Part shown: in pieces, positions 43,002 through 52,434 of the stretch
Layout of the letters: the number at the start of each line of letters is the position of its first letter
How positions within the stretch are numbered: the stretch's first letter is position 1
Assembly (NCBI RefSeq): GCF_039523795.1
Contig: NZ_BAAAFZ010000015.1
Span: forward strand, 1 to 64,000
Reading direction: 5' to 3'
DNA: 64,000 bases
From: Craurococcus roseus
GTDB taxonomy: Bacteria; Pseudomonadota; Alphaproteobacteria; Acetobacterales; Acetobacteraceae
Made by a program: the position numbers and the translations under genes
The notes under the pieces: model-generated
What the model was told of the DNA's origin: nothing
Seen by the model: only the letters and a program-made list of their open reading frames with translations
Databases searched by the model: none

Positions 43002-43631
43002 TCAGGGCGTCGCGGATGCCCCTTCGTGCGCCGCGGCCGTCGCCGGCCGTGGGGCGCCGAGGCGCTTGCGGAGCAGGCTGTACGCGCGGTTGACATCCTT
43101 CAGCTTCTCCTCCGCGCCGCGGTCGCCGTTGTTCAGATCGGGGTGGAAGCGCTTCGCCAACTCCTTGTAGCGGTTGCGCATCGCCGAATGGTCCACCGGC
43201 CAGTCGAGGCCGAGAACGTCCAGCGCCGCGCGCAGTTCGAGGGGCGGCGCGGCGGCCTTCTCCGCCGACGCCTGCCGCCGGCGCGCGTGCGACGACGTCC
43301 CGTTCAGCACGCCCAGCGGGTCGCGGAGCGTCTCCGGCCCGAGGACCCGAGCCGCGCCGAGGCGCCCGAGCGGCCAAGTCGGGCGGTGCCACCCACTGTC
43401 GTTCCGCAGGTTGGCCTCGATCTCCTGCGGCGACATGCCTTTGTAATAGTCCCAAGAAGCGTTGTACTCGCGCACATGCGGCAAGCAAAACCAGAAATAC
43501 TCGTTCAGCTTCGTCGTCGATCGCGGCGCCCTGAACTCGCCCGGCGCGGGGCAGCCCGGCCGGTCGCAAGGGCGCGGCGGGACATCGGGGTCCGCCTGTG
43601 GCGGTCGGGCGTTCGCGCCACGGCGGGGCAT
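43002..43631 (-). CDS. J-domain (DnaJ-like) protein
   Basis: A 209-residue protein with a C-terminal J domain: AALDVLGLDWPVDHSAMRNR, YKELAKRFHPDLNNGD with the essential HPD, and KLKDVNRAYSLLRKRL. The N-terminal half has two Cys in CDRPGCPAPGEF and a FCLPHVREYNASWDYYKGMS segment, typical of the alphaproteobacterial J-protein next to cobS. It presumably stimulates DnaK for an unknown client. Divergent from the bolA-like gene. Confidence 0.88.
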   Translation of the reverse strand: MPRRGANARPPQADPDVPPRPCDRPGCPAPGEFRAPRSTTKLNEYFWFCLPHVREYNASWDYYKGMSPQEIEANLRNDSGWHRPTWPLGRLGAARVLGPETLRDPLGVLNGTSSHARRRQASAEKAAAPPLELRAALDVLGLDWPVDHSAMRNRYKELAKRFHPDLNNGDRGAEEKLKDVNRAYSLLRKRLGAPRPATAAAHEGASATP

Positions 43632-43724
43632 GGATGATTTATGGGTGCGGGCCGCCGGGGGCGCAAGGCGAATGGGCCCCGTTGTGGAGTGTCGGGCGCG
43701 CGGCCCGGCATGTAAGGTGGCGCC

Positions 43725-44021
43725 ATGACGGACCCGTCCCTGCCCAACCGGGCCGAGCGCATCCGCGGCGCCCTGCTCGCCGCTTTCCCCGCCGCCGTTG
43801 TCGACGTGGTGGACGACAGCCACCGGCACGCCGGCCACACCGGGGCGCGCCCGGAAGGCGAGACGCACTATTCCGTGCGGATGGTCAGCCCCGCCTTCGG
43901 CGGGCTCGACCGGCTGTCCCGGTCCCGCGCCGTCCATGCCGCATTGGGGGCCGAGTTCGGCACCGGGCTGCACGCGCTGTCCCTGCGGTTGCTGGCGCCG
44001 GGCGAAGCGGGCGCGGATTGA
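43725..44021 (+). CDS. BolA family protein
   Basis: A 98-residue BolA-fold protein: RAERIRGALLAAF, VVDDSHRHAGHTGARPEGET with the conserved His residues, and LSRSRAVHAALGAEFGTGLHALSLRLLAP. BolA proteins bind [2Fe-2S] clusters together with monothiol glutaredoxins and affect cell shape and stress response. Which BolA subtype this is cannot be decided here. A small Cys-containing gene follows 31 bases later. Confidence 0.9.
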   Translation: MTDPSLPNRAERIRGALLAAFPAAVVDVVDDSHRHAGHTGARPEGETHYSVRMVSPAFGGLDRLSRSRAVHAALGAEFGTGLHALSLRLLAPGEAGAD

Positions 44022-44052
44022 ACCCGCGGCGCCGCCGCGCTTTGGAGCCCGC

Positions 44053-44379
44053 ATGAGCGACGGCGAGTCCCCGATCCCCCGGTCTGACGTCATCCGGACC
44101 GACCCGATCCAGTGCCCGTTCTGCGAGGAAACGACGATGCCGAACCCGTTGCCGGACGGCAGCGTGGTGTGCTCCTGCACCGCGGAACGCGCCTTGCCGA
44201 TCGGGAAGGGCGAGGGGCCGCCTTTGTTGGCGGACGATCCCGGCTTCGCGCCGGCCGGTGACGGCGATCGGGGCGAGTTGCCGGCGGACAAGGGGCAATT
44301 CGGCCGCGACCTGGGGACGGAGGACTACGACCGCCTCGCCCCGCCTCCGGACGGCACGAGGAACGACAGGACGTCCTGA
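44053..44379 (+). CDS. Small Cys-pair protein, unknown
   Basis: A 108-residue polar protein with CPFCEE and, 20 residues on, CSC, which could form a single zinc knuckle in its first 45 residues. The rest is Asp/Gly/Pro-rich and probably disordered. It reads in the same direction as the bolA-like gene, 31 bases away. No family recognised; the start has GGAG 6 bases upstream. Confidence 0.55.
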   Translation: MSDGESPIPRSDVIRTDPIQCPFCEETTMPNPLPDGSVVCSCTAERALPIGKGEGPPLLADDPGFAPAGDGDRGELPADKGQFGRDLGTEDYDRLAPPPDGTRNDRTS

Positions 44380-44401
44380 CGCCGCCTGCCCCGCCGCGCC
44401 G

Positions 44402-45052
44402 TCATCCGCCGCCGCTGCCCCGGCGCGCCAGGGCCAGTACGGCGTAGCGCGCGACCAGCGCCGCCGCGCCCCAGGCGAGCGCGAGCACCGGCAACAGGAT
44501 CGGCCGCCGCTCGTTCACCAGAACATAGACGGCCAGCACCACGCCCGAGGCCAGGTAACGCGCCGCAGTGACGGCCTCGCCTTCCCGGCGCAGCAGCCAT
44601 TCGCACAGCGCCAAAGCGACCACCGCGTTCGCTGCGTACCAGAGCAGCGATGCCCCGCAAGCGAGGCTGGACGGCCGCGACACCGGCGGAAGGGCCGGCA
44701 GCTTGGCGAGGGCGTAGCCGCGGCAGCCCAGCGGCACCGCGTCGGCCATCAGGTGGATGGCCAAGCCGAGCAGGAACCAAGCCATGAACCACGCGGCGCT
44801 GCGCTCCGCCGCGGCCCGTGCGCCGGGGCCCACCCACCGCGGCAACCGCGCGAGCACCGGAGGCGCCGCCGCCAGGGCGAGCAACGGCAGCAGGACACTG
44901 TGTGTCACCACCGAGCGGTGCCCGAGCACCGACAGGAACAACTGGTCGATGTCGGGGAAGAACAGCCCCGCCGCGGATGCCGGCCGCAAAAAGGCGACTG
45001 CCGCGAGGAGCGGCAAGTGCCACAGCCACCGGCCGCCTGCCCCGCGCGCCAC
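44402..45052 (-). CDS. Membrane protein resembling DUF457/YdjM metal-dependent hydrolases
   Basis: A 216-residue protein with about five hydrophobic segments. FPDIDQLF and LGHRSVVTHSVLLPLL resemble the PDxD and HRGxTHS metal-site motifs of the DUF457/YdjM (LexA-binding membrane hydrolase) family, and AIHLMADAVP carries another His. Activity of the family is unproven. It is immediately downstream of bcp (3-base gap), so the two are co-transcribed with glnE. Confidence 0.65.
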   Translation of the reverse strand: MARGAGGRWLWHLPLLAAVAFLRPASAAGLFFPDIDQLFLSVLGHRSVVTHSVLLPLLALAAAPPVLARLPRWVGPGARAAAERSAAWFMAWFLLGLAIHLMADAVPLGCRGYALAKLPALPPVSRPSSLACGASLLWYAANAVVALALCEWLLRREGEAVTAARYLASGVVLAVYVLVNERRPILLPVLALAWGAAALVARYAVLALARRGSGGG

Positions 45053-45055
45053 CGT

Positions 45056-45538
45056 TCAGTGTTCGGCCAGGGCCTCCGCCGCCTTGAGCGCCTCCGCCGC
45101 GTGCGCCTCGGGTTTCACCTTGCGCCAGACGCGGGCGACCTTGCCTTCGGCGTCCACGAGAAAGCTGCTCCGCTCCACGCCCATGTACTTCTTGCCGTAC
45201 ATGGATTTCTCCACCCACACGCCGTAGCGCTCCGCGACGGAGTGGTCGGCGTCGGAGGCGAGGGGGAACTCCAGGCCGAACTTCGACGCGAACTTCTCAA
45301 TTGGCGGAAGGGCGTCGGGAGAAACGCCGATGACCGCCAAACCCAAGCGCCCGAGCCGCGGCAGGGCTTCCTGGATGCCGCAAGCCTGTTTGGTGCAGCC
45401 GGGCGTGTCGGCCTTGGGATAGAAGTAGAGCAGAAAGGGGCTGCCCTTCAGCGACCGGAGGCTCACCTCGCGCCCGCCGCTCGCCTTCATGGCGAAGTCC
45501 GGCGCCGGATCGCCCTCCTTGGGTCCGCCCTCGCTCAT
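45056..45538 (-). CDS. bcp: Thioredoxin-dependent peroxiredoxin, BCP/PrxQ type
   Basis: A 160-residue peroxiredoxin with the PKADTPGCTKQAC active site: peroxidatic Cys48 and resolving Cys53 four residues on. FLLYFYPKAD, VIGVSPDALP and SFLVDAEGKVARVWRKVKP are family landmarks. It reduces hydroperoxides using thioredoxin. Its start overlaps the end of glnE by 4 bases. Confidence 0.93.
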   Translation of the reverse strand: MSEGGPKEGDPAPDFAMKASGGREVSLRSLKGSPFLLYFYPKADTPGCTKQACGIQEALPRLGRLGLAVIGVSPDALPPIEKFASKFGLEFPLASDADHSVAERYGVWVEKSMYGKKYMGVERSSFLVDAEGKVARVWRKVKPEAHAAEALKAAEALAEH

Positions 45539-48531
45539 CGCTGCTCCCCCTCCGCGCCGGACGGTAGCGCGCCCACGCGCCGCTCGAAGATCGCGCGCAC
45601 CGTGCGCGCGGTGTTGTGCATCTGCGCGCGCAATCCAGGCAGGTCAACCGGAGGCGGGTCGAGCAGCGGCCCGGCTATCCGCAGCAGCGCCGCCGCCGCC
45701 GGCGCGGGCAGGGTCGCGTCGCGGGCACGGCCCGCCGTCAAGCGGATCAGACCGATGACCTCGCGCCACAGCCGGTCGGCCGCGACCAGCGCCGCCGCCT
45801 CCCCTTCCGGCAGCAGCCCCGCCGCGCCGAGACGCGCCAGCGCGTCCCTCGTGGTGGGGGAAAGAACGCCCGGCGCCGCCGTCCCGTGGCGGACTTGCAA
45901 CGCCTGGGCGATGAACTCTACCTCGACCAAGCCGCCCGGCATCGCCTTCACGTCCCAAGCTCCTTCGGGCGGAAGGTCGCGCAGCATCCGCGCGCGCATC
46001 GACGCGGCGTCGGCGAGCGCCGCATCGGCCGGCCGCGCCACGGCGGCCGCCAGCGCTCCGGCGATCCGGCGGCGCAGTGCCGGCGGCCCGGCGATCACGC
46101 GCGCCCGGGTCAGCGCCATGCGTTCCCAGGTCCAGGCCTCCTCGCGGTGGTAGCGCTCGAAGGCGGCGACTCCGACGGCGACCGGCCCTTTGTTGCCGGA
46201 CGGCCGCAGCCGCATGTCGACCTCCCACAGGCGGCCTTCCGCCCCCGGCGCCGTGAGAGCCGCGACCACTTGCGGCGCGAGGCGGATGAAATACTCGGAC
46301 GGCGCGAGCGACCGCCGCCCCCCCTCGCTGGCCGTCGCTTCCGGATCGTGGTCGTAGACCAGCACAAGGTCGAGGTCCGAGGCGGGCAGCATCTCCCGCC
46401 CGCCGAGCTTGCCCATCGCCACCACCGCCAGCGCGCCGCCCGGCACCGTCCCGAAGCGCTTGGCGAAGTCCGCCTCGACCCAAGGGAGCAGCGACTCGAC
46501 GGCGGCGTCCGCCAAGTCGGCCCGCATCCCGCCCGCGGCGTCGGCGTCCAGCGCGCCTTCCAACGCCGCCGCGTCGATCTCGAAGCGCCGCTCCGTGACG
46601 ATGCGCCGCGCGGCCTCCAGCGCCTCGTCGAGATGGCGCGCGTCCGCCACCAGCGCGCGCAATGCGGCGGCCGGGTCGGGGCCGTTCGGCCCGGCGCCGG
46701 CCAAGAGCCCGTCCAGCGCGGCCGGGTTGCGCGCGAGGTGGTCGGCGAGGGCCGGCGCCGCGCCGAGGATGCCTGCCACTCGATCCAGCAGCGCCGGATT
46801 CCGGTAGAACAAGCTCAGCACCTGCACGCCGGCCGGCAGCCGGTCCAGCATGGTCCCGAACCGCACCAGCGCCGCGTCGGGATTCATCTGTCGGGCGAAG
46901 GCCGCGAGCAGCGCGGGCATCAACTCCGTCAGCAGTTCGCGCGCCCTTTGGCTCCGCGTGGCGCGCGGCCGGCCGTGGTGCCAGCTCCGGATCATGGCGC
47001 CCACCGAGCCCGGGTCGCGGAAGCCCATGCGGCGCAGCGTCGCGATGGTGTCCGGATCGTCCTCGGCCCCGGTGAAGACGAGGTTGCCGCCCGCGTCCCG
47101 CACCTCCGCCGCCGCGGCGCCGGACAGGGCGGGCGCGTCCTCGAACAGCCCGGCGTAGGCCGCCTGCACCCGTTCGAAGTGGCCGAGCAACGCGGCGCCG
47201 AAAGCCTCCGCCCCGTCGAAGCCCATGAAGGCGGCGATGCGGGCCAACCCCGCCCCGTCCTCGGGCAGGCGGTGCGTTTGCCGGTCCGCCACCATCTGGA
47301 GACGGTGCTCCAGGTCGCGCAGAAAGACGTACGCGTCCGAAAGGGCGGAAGCGGCGCCCGCCTCCAGCCGCCCGGCGGCCGTCAAGGCGCGCAGCGCGCC
47401 GAGGGTCGTGGGCTCGCGCAGCGCCGGGTCTCGGCCGCCCCAGATCAGTTGCAGCACCTGGGTGGTGAACTCGATTTCGCGGATGCCGCCGCGGCCGAGC
47501 TTCACGTCGTGCCCGGCGACCGCGGCCACCTCGCCCGCCCCCCGCGCCGCCTTGTGGGCGTGGATCTGGCGCTTGATGGAATGGATGTCGGCGATGGCGG
47601 CGAAGTCGAGGTGCCGGCGCCAGATGAAGGGCCGGATCTCCCGCAGGAAATGCTCGCCGAGCGCGAGGTCGCCGGCCACCGGGCGCGCCTTGATCATCGC
47701 GGCCCGTTCCCAATTCTGGCCCACCGACTCGTAGTAGGACACGGCGGCGCCCAGCGAGACGGCCAGCGGCGTGGCCGCCGGATCGGGGCGGAGGCGCAGG
47801 TCGGTGCGGAAAACGTACCCTTCCGCGGTGCGTTCCTCCAGGAGCCGCACCAACTCGCGCGCGATCCGGACGTAGCAGGCGCCGGCGCGGTCGCTGTGGT
47901 AGGTTGCGGCGTCGGGGTCGTAGAGCAGCAAGAGGTCGACATCGGAGGAGTAGTTCAGCTCCCGCGCGCCGAGCTTCCCCATGCCGAGCACGGCCAGGCC
48001 GCTGCCCCGGAGCGCGCCTTCGCACCGACCGGGCCCGCCGCCATCGAACCACGCGCGCAACTCGCCGCGGCGGACCGCGGCGCCGAGGAGGTGCGCGCAG
48101 GCGAGGCCGATCGCCGCGTCCGCCAGGTCCGACAGCGCGCCCGTCACCTTGCCCAGTGGCCAGAGGCCCCCGACGTCCGCCACGGCGGCCACCAGCGCGA
48201 CGCGCCGCTTGGCCAGGCGCAGCGCGTTCGCCACCGCGTCGCGCCCGTTCACCGGATCGGCGGCGCGCAGCGCCCCGAGGGCGGCGGCCAAGGCCGCGTC
48301 GGGGCCGCGTCCGGCTGCGGCGTCGAGCAGCACCGCGGGCTCCCGCAGCGCCACATCGGACAAATAAGGGCTGTTGCCGCCCAGCGCCGCGAGCAGCGCC
48401 GCGCCTCCTGGGTCGGCGGCGAAGCGCCGAGCTTCCTCGGAGCACGCGCCGAAGCGCGCCAGGAGGCGCTCCGCCGCGTCGCGGTCATGGGGTTGGGGAG
48501 GCCGGCTTCGGCGGTCTTCGGGCATCGTCAT
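45535..48531 (-). CDS. glnE: Bifunctional glutamine synthetase adenylyltransferase/deadenylase
   Basis: A 998-residue protein, full length for GlnE. The two nucleotidyltransferase domains are seen by YSSDVDLLLLYD (N-terminal, de-adenylylation) and ASDLDLVLVYD (C-terminal, adenylylation), each preceded by a GMGKLG or AMGKLGG helix. GlnE sets glutamine synthetase activity under control of PII and glutamine. It is separated from the divergent AsmA/YhdP-like gene by only 17 bases. Confidence 0.96.
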   Translation of the reverse strand: MTMPEDRRSRPPQPHDRDAAERLLARFGACSEEARRFAADPGGAALLAALGGNSPYLSDVALREPAVLLDAAAGRGPDAALAAALGALRAADPVNGRDAVANALRLAKRRVALVAAVADVGGLWPLGKVTGALSDLADAAIGLACAHLLGAAVRRGELRAWFDGGGPGRCEGALRGSGLAVLGMGKLGARELNYSSDVDLLLLYDPDAATYHSDRAGACYVRIARELVRLLEERTAEGYVFRTDLRLRPDPAATPLAVSLGAAVSYYESVGQNWERAAMIKARPVAGDLALGEHFLREIRPFIWRRHLDFAAIADIHSIKRQIHAHKAARGAGEVAAVAGHDVKLGRGGIREIEFTTQVLQLIWGGRDPALREPTTLGALRALTAAGRLEAGAASALSDAYVFLRDLEHRLQMVADRQTHRLPEDGAGLARIAAFMGFDGAEAFGAALLGHFERVQAAYAGLFEDAPALSGAAAAEVRDAGGNLVFTGAEDDPDTIATLRRMGFRDPGSVGAMIRSWHHGRPRATRSQRARELLTELMPALLAAFARQMNPDAALVRFGTMLDRLPAGVQVLSLFYRNPALLDRVAGILGAAPALADHLARNPAALDGLLAGAGPNGPDPAAALRALVADARHLDEALEAARRIVTERRFEIDAAALEGALDADAAGGMRADLADAAVESLLPWVEADFAKRFGTVPGGALAVVAMGKLGGREMLPASDLDLVLVYDHDPEATASEGGRRSLAPSEYFIRLAPQVVAALTAPGAEGRLWEVDMRLRPSGNKGPVAVGVAAFERYHREEAWTWERMALTRARVIAGPPALRRRIAGALAAAVARPADAALADAASMRARMLRDLPPEGAWDVKAMPGGLVEVEFIAQALQVRHGTAAPGVLSPTTRDALARLGAAGLLPEGEAAALVAADRLWREVIGLIRLTAGRARDATLPAPAAAALLRIAGPLLDPPPVDLPGLRAQMHNTARTVRAIFERRVGALPSGAEGEQR

Positions 48532-48548
48532 CGGCGGGGAGCAGACCC

Positions 48549-51500
48549 GTGACGCGCCGGCCCGGTCAAGCGGCCTCGCGCGTCCTGCGCCGCTTGGTGG
48601 CCGGGCTGCTCGCGTTGCTGGTCGCCGCCGTGCTGGGCCTCGCCGCGCTCGTCTGGCGGCTGGGGGAGGGGCCTTTGCCGTTGCCGCCGTTGGCGCGGGC
48701 CTTGGAGCAGGCCGCGGCCGGGCAACTCGGCGGCGGCTCCCTCCAAATAGGCGAGGCGGCCATCGCGTGGCAGGGTTGGAGGGGAGGCGCCGCTGCGCCG
48801 CTCCACATCCGCCTGTCCGGCATCAAGCTCCTCGACTCCGGTGGCGGCGTCCGCGGCGAACTGCCGCGCGCGGGCGCCACCCTGTCCGTCCGGGCCCTGC
48901 TGCGCGGGTCGCTCGCCCTCGCCACGGTGGAGTTGCGGCGGCCGCGCTTGGTCGTGCTGCGCCGGGCGGACGGCGAGTTCGACCTCGCCCTCCAGCCGCG
49001 GCCCCCCGCCGCCGCCGATCAAGCCCCGCCGACGGCGGAGGCGGAAGGCGGCGGCGCGGTCCCCGAGGCGATGGCTGTCCTGCGCTCCCTGGCGCTGCCG
49101 CCCTCCGACCGCGGCGGCGCCTTCGACGCGCTGCGGCGGATCCGTGTGTCGGACGGCGAGGTCGCCGTCGTCGATGCGGCGCTCGGCCGCTCCTGGTCGC
49201 TCGTCGACACGCAGGTCGACATCCGCAGGGCCGATGCGGGCGGGCTGATCGCGGACGGCGCCGCGACCATCAGCAGCGGCGCGTTCAGCGCGCCGGTGCG
49301 GTTGCACGGCTCGGCCAGCGGCCGGCCGATGAGCGTCACGCTCGGCCTGTCGCTGCCGGCGCTCCGCCCAGCGCAACTCGCCGCGGTGTGGCCCGGCCTC
49401 GGGCCGCTGTCGGCGTTGGACGCCTCCGTCGGCCTGTCCGCGGCCGCCGACCTCGACGCCTGGGGACGCCCGGAACGGCTGGAGGCGAAAGTGGCGGCGG
49501 AGCCCGGCCGGTTGCGCCTCGGCGGCGGCCACCACCTGCCCTTCGCGGCGCTGTCGGCCTCGGCGGTCACGGAGGGACGCGGTGCGCCTATCCGCTTGAG
49601 CGGCGCCCGCCTCGCCCTCCCGCCGACCGACGCCGGGCCGGGGGCGGAGTTGACCGGCAGCGGCGAAGCGGCGCTGCGCGGCGGCGCCTGGGAGGCCGCG
49701 CTCGACCTCCGGGCGACGACCCTGCCCGCCGCGGCGTTGGACCGCGCTTGGCCGGAGGGCTTCGAGGCCGGGCTGCGCCGCGCCGTGCTGGGCGCCATGC
49801 CGTCAGGCACGCTCCGCGGCGCCCGGCTGGCGCTCTCGCTCCGCGCGCCGGAAACGTTCGGCGAAATCGAATTGGTCGAGGCGCGGGCGGGGCTGGAGGC
49901 GACCGACGCGGTGTTCGTGCTCGGCCAGGACCGCCGCATGGCGGTGGCGGCGGCGGAGGTGTCCGCGTCCTTCCGGCCGGACGGGCTGCGCCTGGAAAGC
50001 CTGTCGGCGCGGCTGCCGGCGGTCTCGGGCGCCGCCGCCGGCCCGACCGTCACCGCGCGGGGCGGGGCGGAACGCCGCGGCGCCGGGTGGCTGGCGCGCA
50101 TCGACGTCGGGATGGACGCGGTCCGCTTCGCCGACCTCGGCGCCTACTGGCCTGAGGGCTTGGCGCCCAACGTGCGCCGCTGGCTGGTGCAGAACGTCAC
50201 CGCCGGCGAGGCGCGGGATGGCGCGTGGCGCGTGGAAGCGGAACTGCCCGAAGCGTTGGACGCCGTGCGCGTTTCCGCCCTTTCCGGCCGGGCCGAGGCA
50301 TCCGGCGCCACCGTCCACTGGCTCCGGCCCATCCCGCCTGTGCAGGGGGCGTCCGGCGTCGCCGAGTTCACCCTCGACGCCGTGTCCATCACCGCCCGGA
50401 GCGGCGCGCGGCAGGCGCGAGCCGACACCGGCGGCCGTGGCGCGATCGAGGTGCGCGAGGCGAATGTCCGATTCCACGGCCTGGACGCGGAGCCGGGCAA
50501 CGCGGAGATTGCGTTGCAGGTTTCCGGCCCGCTGGCGGAGGCCGTCGCGGTCATCAAGCACCCGCGGCTGAAGCTGTTCGAGCGCAAGCCCCTGGAACTG
50601 ACCGTCACCGGCGGCCAAGCGGACGCGCGACTGCGGATCGGCTTCCCCTTGCTCGCCGACCTGCCGGTGGAACGCTTTCGTATCGACGCCGCCGCCCGCA
50701 TCGCCGACGCGCAACTCCGCGGCGCCTTGCTTGGCCACGATCTCCTGGACGGCCGCTTCGACCTTACCGCGACCACCGAAGGGCTGAAGCTGGGCGGGCA
50801 GGGGCTGCTGGAGGGCGCGCCCGTGCGGCTCAACGCCGAGTTGGACTTCCGCCCCGGCCCGCCGACCCAGGTGCAGGAGCGCGCCACGCTCACCGGCCGC
50901 GCCGACCCGCGCCAGATCGCGTTGTTCGGCCTCGACACCGGCGGGCTGCTGGAAGGCCCGACCGCCGTGGAAGCGCGCTACGAGCGGCGCCGCAACGGCG
51001 CCGGCACCGTCGCGCTGCGCGGCGACCTGCGCGACGCCCGGCTGGTCTTCAACCCCTCCGGTTGGGAGAAGCCGCCGGGCACGGCGGGCACCGTGGAAGC
51101 GCTGCTCCAACTGCAGGGCGACGCGCTGCTCTCCGCCGAGAACATGCGGCTCGGCGCAGCCGATCTCTCGTTGCGCGGCGGCCGCGCCCTGTTCAGCGCC
51201 GGCGGCAAGCGCCTGGAGCAGGTGGAGGTCGCCGAAGGGCGCTTCGGCGCGTCGCGTTTCGCCGGCGCCGTGCGGAGACCCGCCGGCGACGGCACCGCGG
51301 AAGGCGAAGCGTGGCGGGCGGCGCTGCGCGGGCCGCTGCTCGACCTCCGGCCTTTCCTGTCGTCCGGCCCGTCCCCGCGGGGCAAGCGCGGCGACGGGCC
51401 GGACGCGGAAAGCCGCTCCCTCCCCATCACCCTGGACCTCCGCTTCGACCGGGCGCTGGCTGGCGAAACGGGTGAGTTCGGCGGCGTGCAGGGCAGCGCT

Positions 51501-52244
51501 TGGTTCGACGCCACCGGCGTCTTGCGCGCGCTGCGCGCCGCCGGCCGCACCGCCGCCGCGCCCGACGCCGGGGGCGGCGCCTTCGACCTGTCGCTTTCGC
51601 CCGATGGCGGGCAGCGCCGCGTGCTGCGAGTCGCCGCCGAGGACGGAGGCGCCTTCCTCCGCGCGGTCGATGTGAACTCCATCAGCGGCGGACGTCTGTC
51701 TGTGAACGCCGCTTACGAGGAGTTGCGGCCCGGCGCGCCGCTCAGCGGCACCGCCGAACTGGAAAACTTCGTGCTGCGCGACGCCCCGGCCGCGGCCAAG
51801 GTCCTCCAGGCGATGACGCTGTACGGGCTGGTGGAAGCGGTTCAAGGCGGCGACGGCCTCGTGTTCGCCCGGCTGGTCGCGCCCTTCGCGCTGACGCCGG
51901 AAGCGTTGGTGCTCCGCGACGCGCGTGCCTTCTCGGCTTCGCTCGGCGTGACCGCCAAGGGCCGCATCGGGCGCGAGCGCCGGGTGGCGGAGGTGGAGGG
52001 CACCATCGTGCCGGCCTATGTGTTCAATTCCCTGCTCGGCCGCGTGCCGCTGGTGGGTCGCCTGTTCAGCCCGGAGGCCGGCGGCGGCCTCTTCGCCGCG
52101 ACCTACCGCGTGCAGGGTCCGCTGGACGACCCGGCGGTGACGGTGAACCCGCTTGCCGCGTTGACGCCGGGCTTCCTGCGCGGGCTGTTCGGCATCTTCG
52201 ACCAGGGACGCGGAAACGGGGGAGGCGGGGCCGCGCCTCGGTGA
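48549..52244 (+). CDS. Large AsmA/YhdP-like (DUF3971) protein
   Basis: A 1231-residue protein with one N-terminal hydrophobic anchor (about residues 19-37) and a very long beta-rich periplasmic part. The DUF3971/AsmA-like C-terminal signatures are visible: NLALxx-type LVFNPSGWEKPPGT, LSGTAELENFVLRDAPAAAK, VLQAMTLYGLVEAV and a final VPLVGRLFSPEAGGGLFAAT segment. YhdP and related proteins are thought to carry lipids to the outer membrane. The GTG start has GGGGAG about 10 bases before it. Confidence 0.85.
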   Translation: MTRRPGQAASRVLRRLVAGLLALLVAAVLGLAALVWRLGEGPLPLPPLARALEQAAAGQLGGGSLQIGEAAIAWQGWRGGAAAPLHIRLSGIKLLDSGGGVRGELPRAGATLSVRALLRGSLALATVELRRPRLVVLRRADGEFDLALQPRPPAAADQAPPTAEAEGGGAVPEAMAVLRSLALPPSDRGGAFDALRRIRVSDGEVAVVDAALGRSWSLVDTQVDIRRADAGGLIADGAATISSGAFSAPVRLHGSASGRPMSVTLGLSLPALRPAQLAAVWPGLGPLSALDASVGLSAAADLDAWGRPERLEAKVAAEPGRLRLGGGHHLPFAALSASAVTEGRGAPIRLSGARLALPPTDAGPGAELTGSGEAALRGGAWEAALDLRATTLPAAALDRAWPEGFEAGLRRAVLGAMPSGTLRGARLALSLRAPETFGEIELVEARAGLEATDAVFVLGQDRRMAVAAAEVSASFRPDGLRLESLSARLPAVSGAAAGPTVTARGGAERRGAGWLARIDVGMDAVRFADLGAYWPEGLAPNVRRWLVQNVTAGEARDGAWRVEAELPEALDAVRVSALSGRAEASGATVHWLRPIPPVQGASGVAEFTLDAVSITARSGARQARADTGGRGAIEVREANVRFHGLDAEPGNAEIALQVSGPLAEAVAVIKHPRLKLFERKPLELTVTGGQADARLRIGFPLLADLPVERFRIDAAARIADAQLRGALLGHDLLDGRFDLTATTEGLKLGGQGLLEGAPVRLNAELDFRPGPPTQVQERATLTGRADPRQIALFGLDTGGLLEGPTAVEARYERRRNGAGTVALRGDLRDARLVFNPSGWEKPPGTAGTVEALLQLQGDALLSAENMRLGAADLSLRGGRALFSAGGKRLEQVEVAEGRFGASRFAGAVRRPAGDGTAEGEAWRAALRGPLLDLRPFLSSGPSPRGKRGDGPDAESRSLPITLDLRFDRALAGETGEFGGVQGSAWFDATGVLRALRAAGRTAAAPDAGGGAFDLSLSPDGGQRRVLRVAAEDGGAFLRAVDVNSISGGRLSVNAAYEELRPGAPLSGTAELENFVLRDAPAAAKVLQAMTLYGLVEAVQGGDGLVFARLVAPFALTPEALVLRDARAFSASLGVTAKGRIGRERRVAEVEGTIVPAYVFNSLLGRVPLVGRLFSPEAGGGLFAATYRVQGPLDDPAVTVNPLAALTPGFLRGLFGIFDQGRGNGGGGAAPR

Positions 52245-52434
52245 GAGTGGAGCTGGCAGCTCCTTCGGACCCGAGGGGGTCATCGGGAGCCCAGGTCGCC
52301 GGCGGCCGCCCGCGGCGCCCGCGCCTGGGATGCGTCGCCGGCCGGCCCATGCGCGTATTGTGATGCGTTCGGGCGCTGGCCGATCGCCGCGACGCCGTTA
52401 AGCTCCGCGTCCATCCGTTCGACACAGGTGCGCC

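Noticed and set aside
45616..48552. A 978-codon plus-strand frame opposite glnE.
   Set aside because: It is the antisense mirror of glnE, with Arg/Gly/His-rich low-complexity translation and no family signature.
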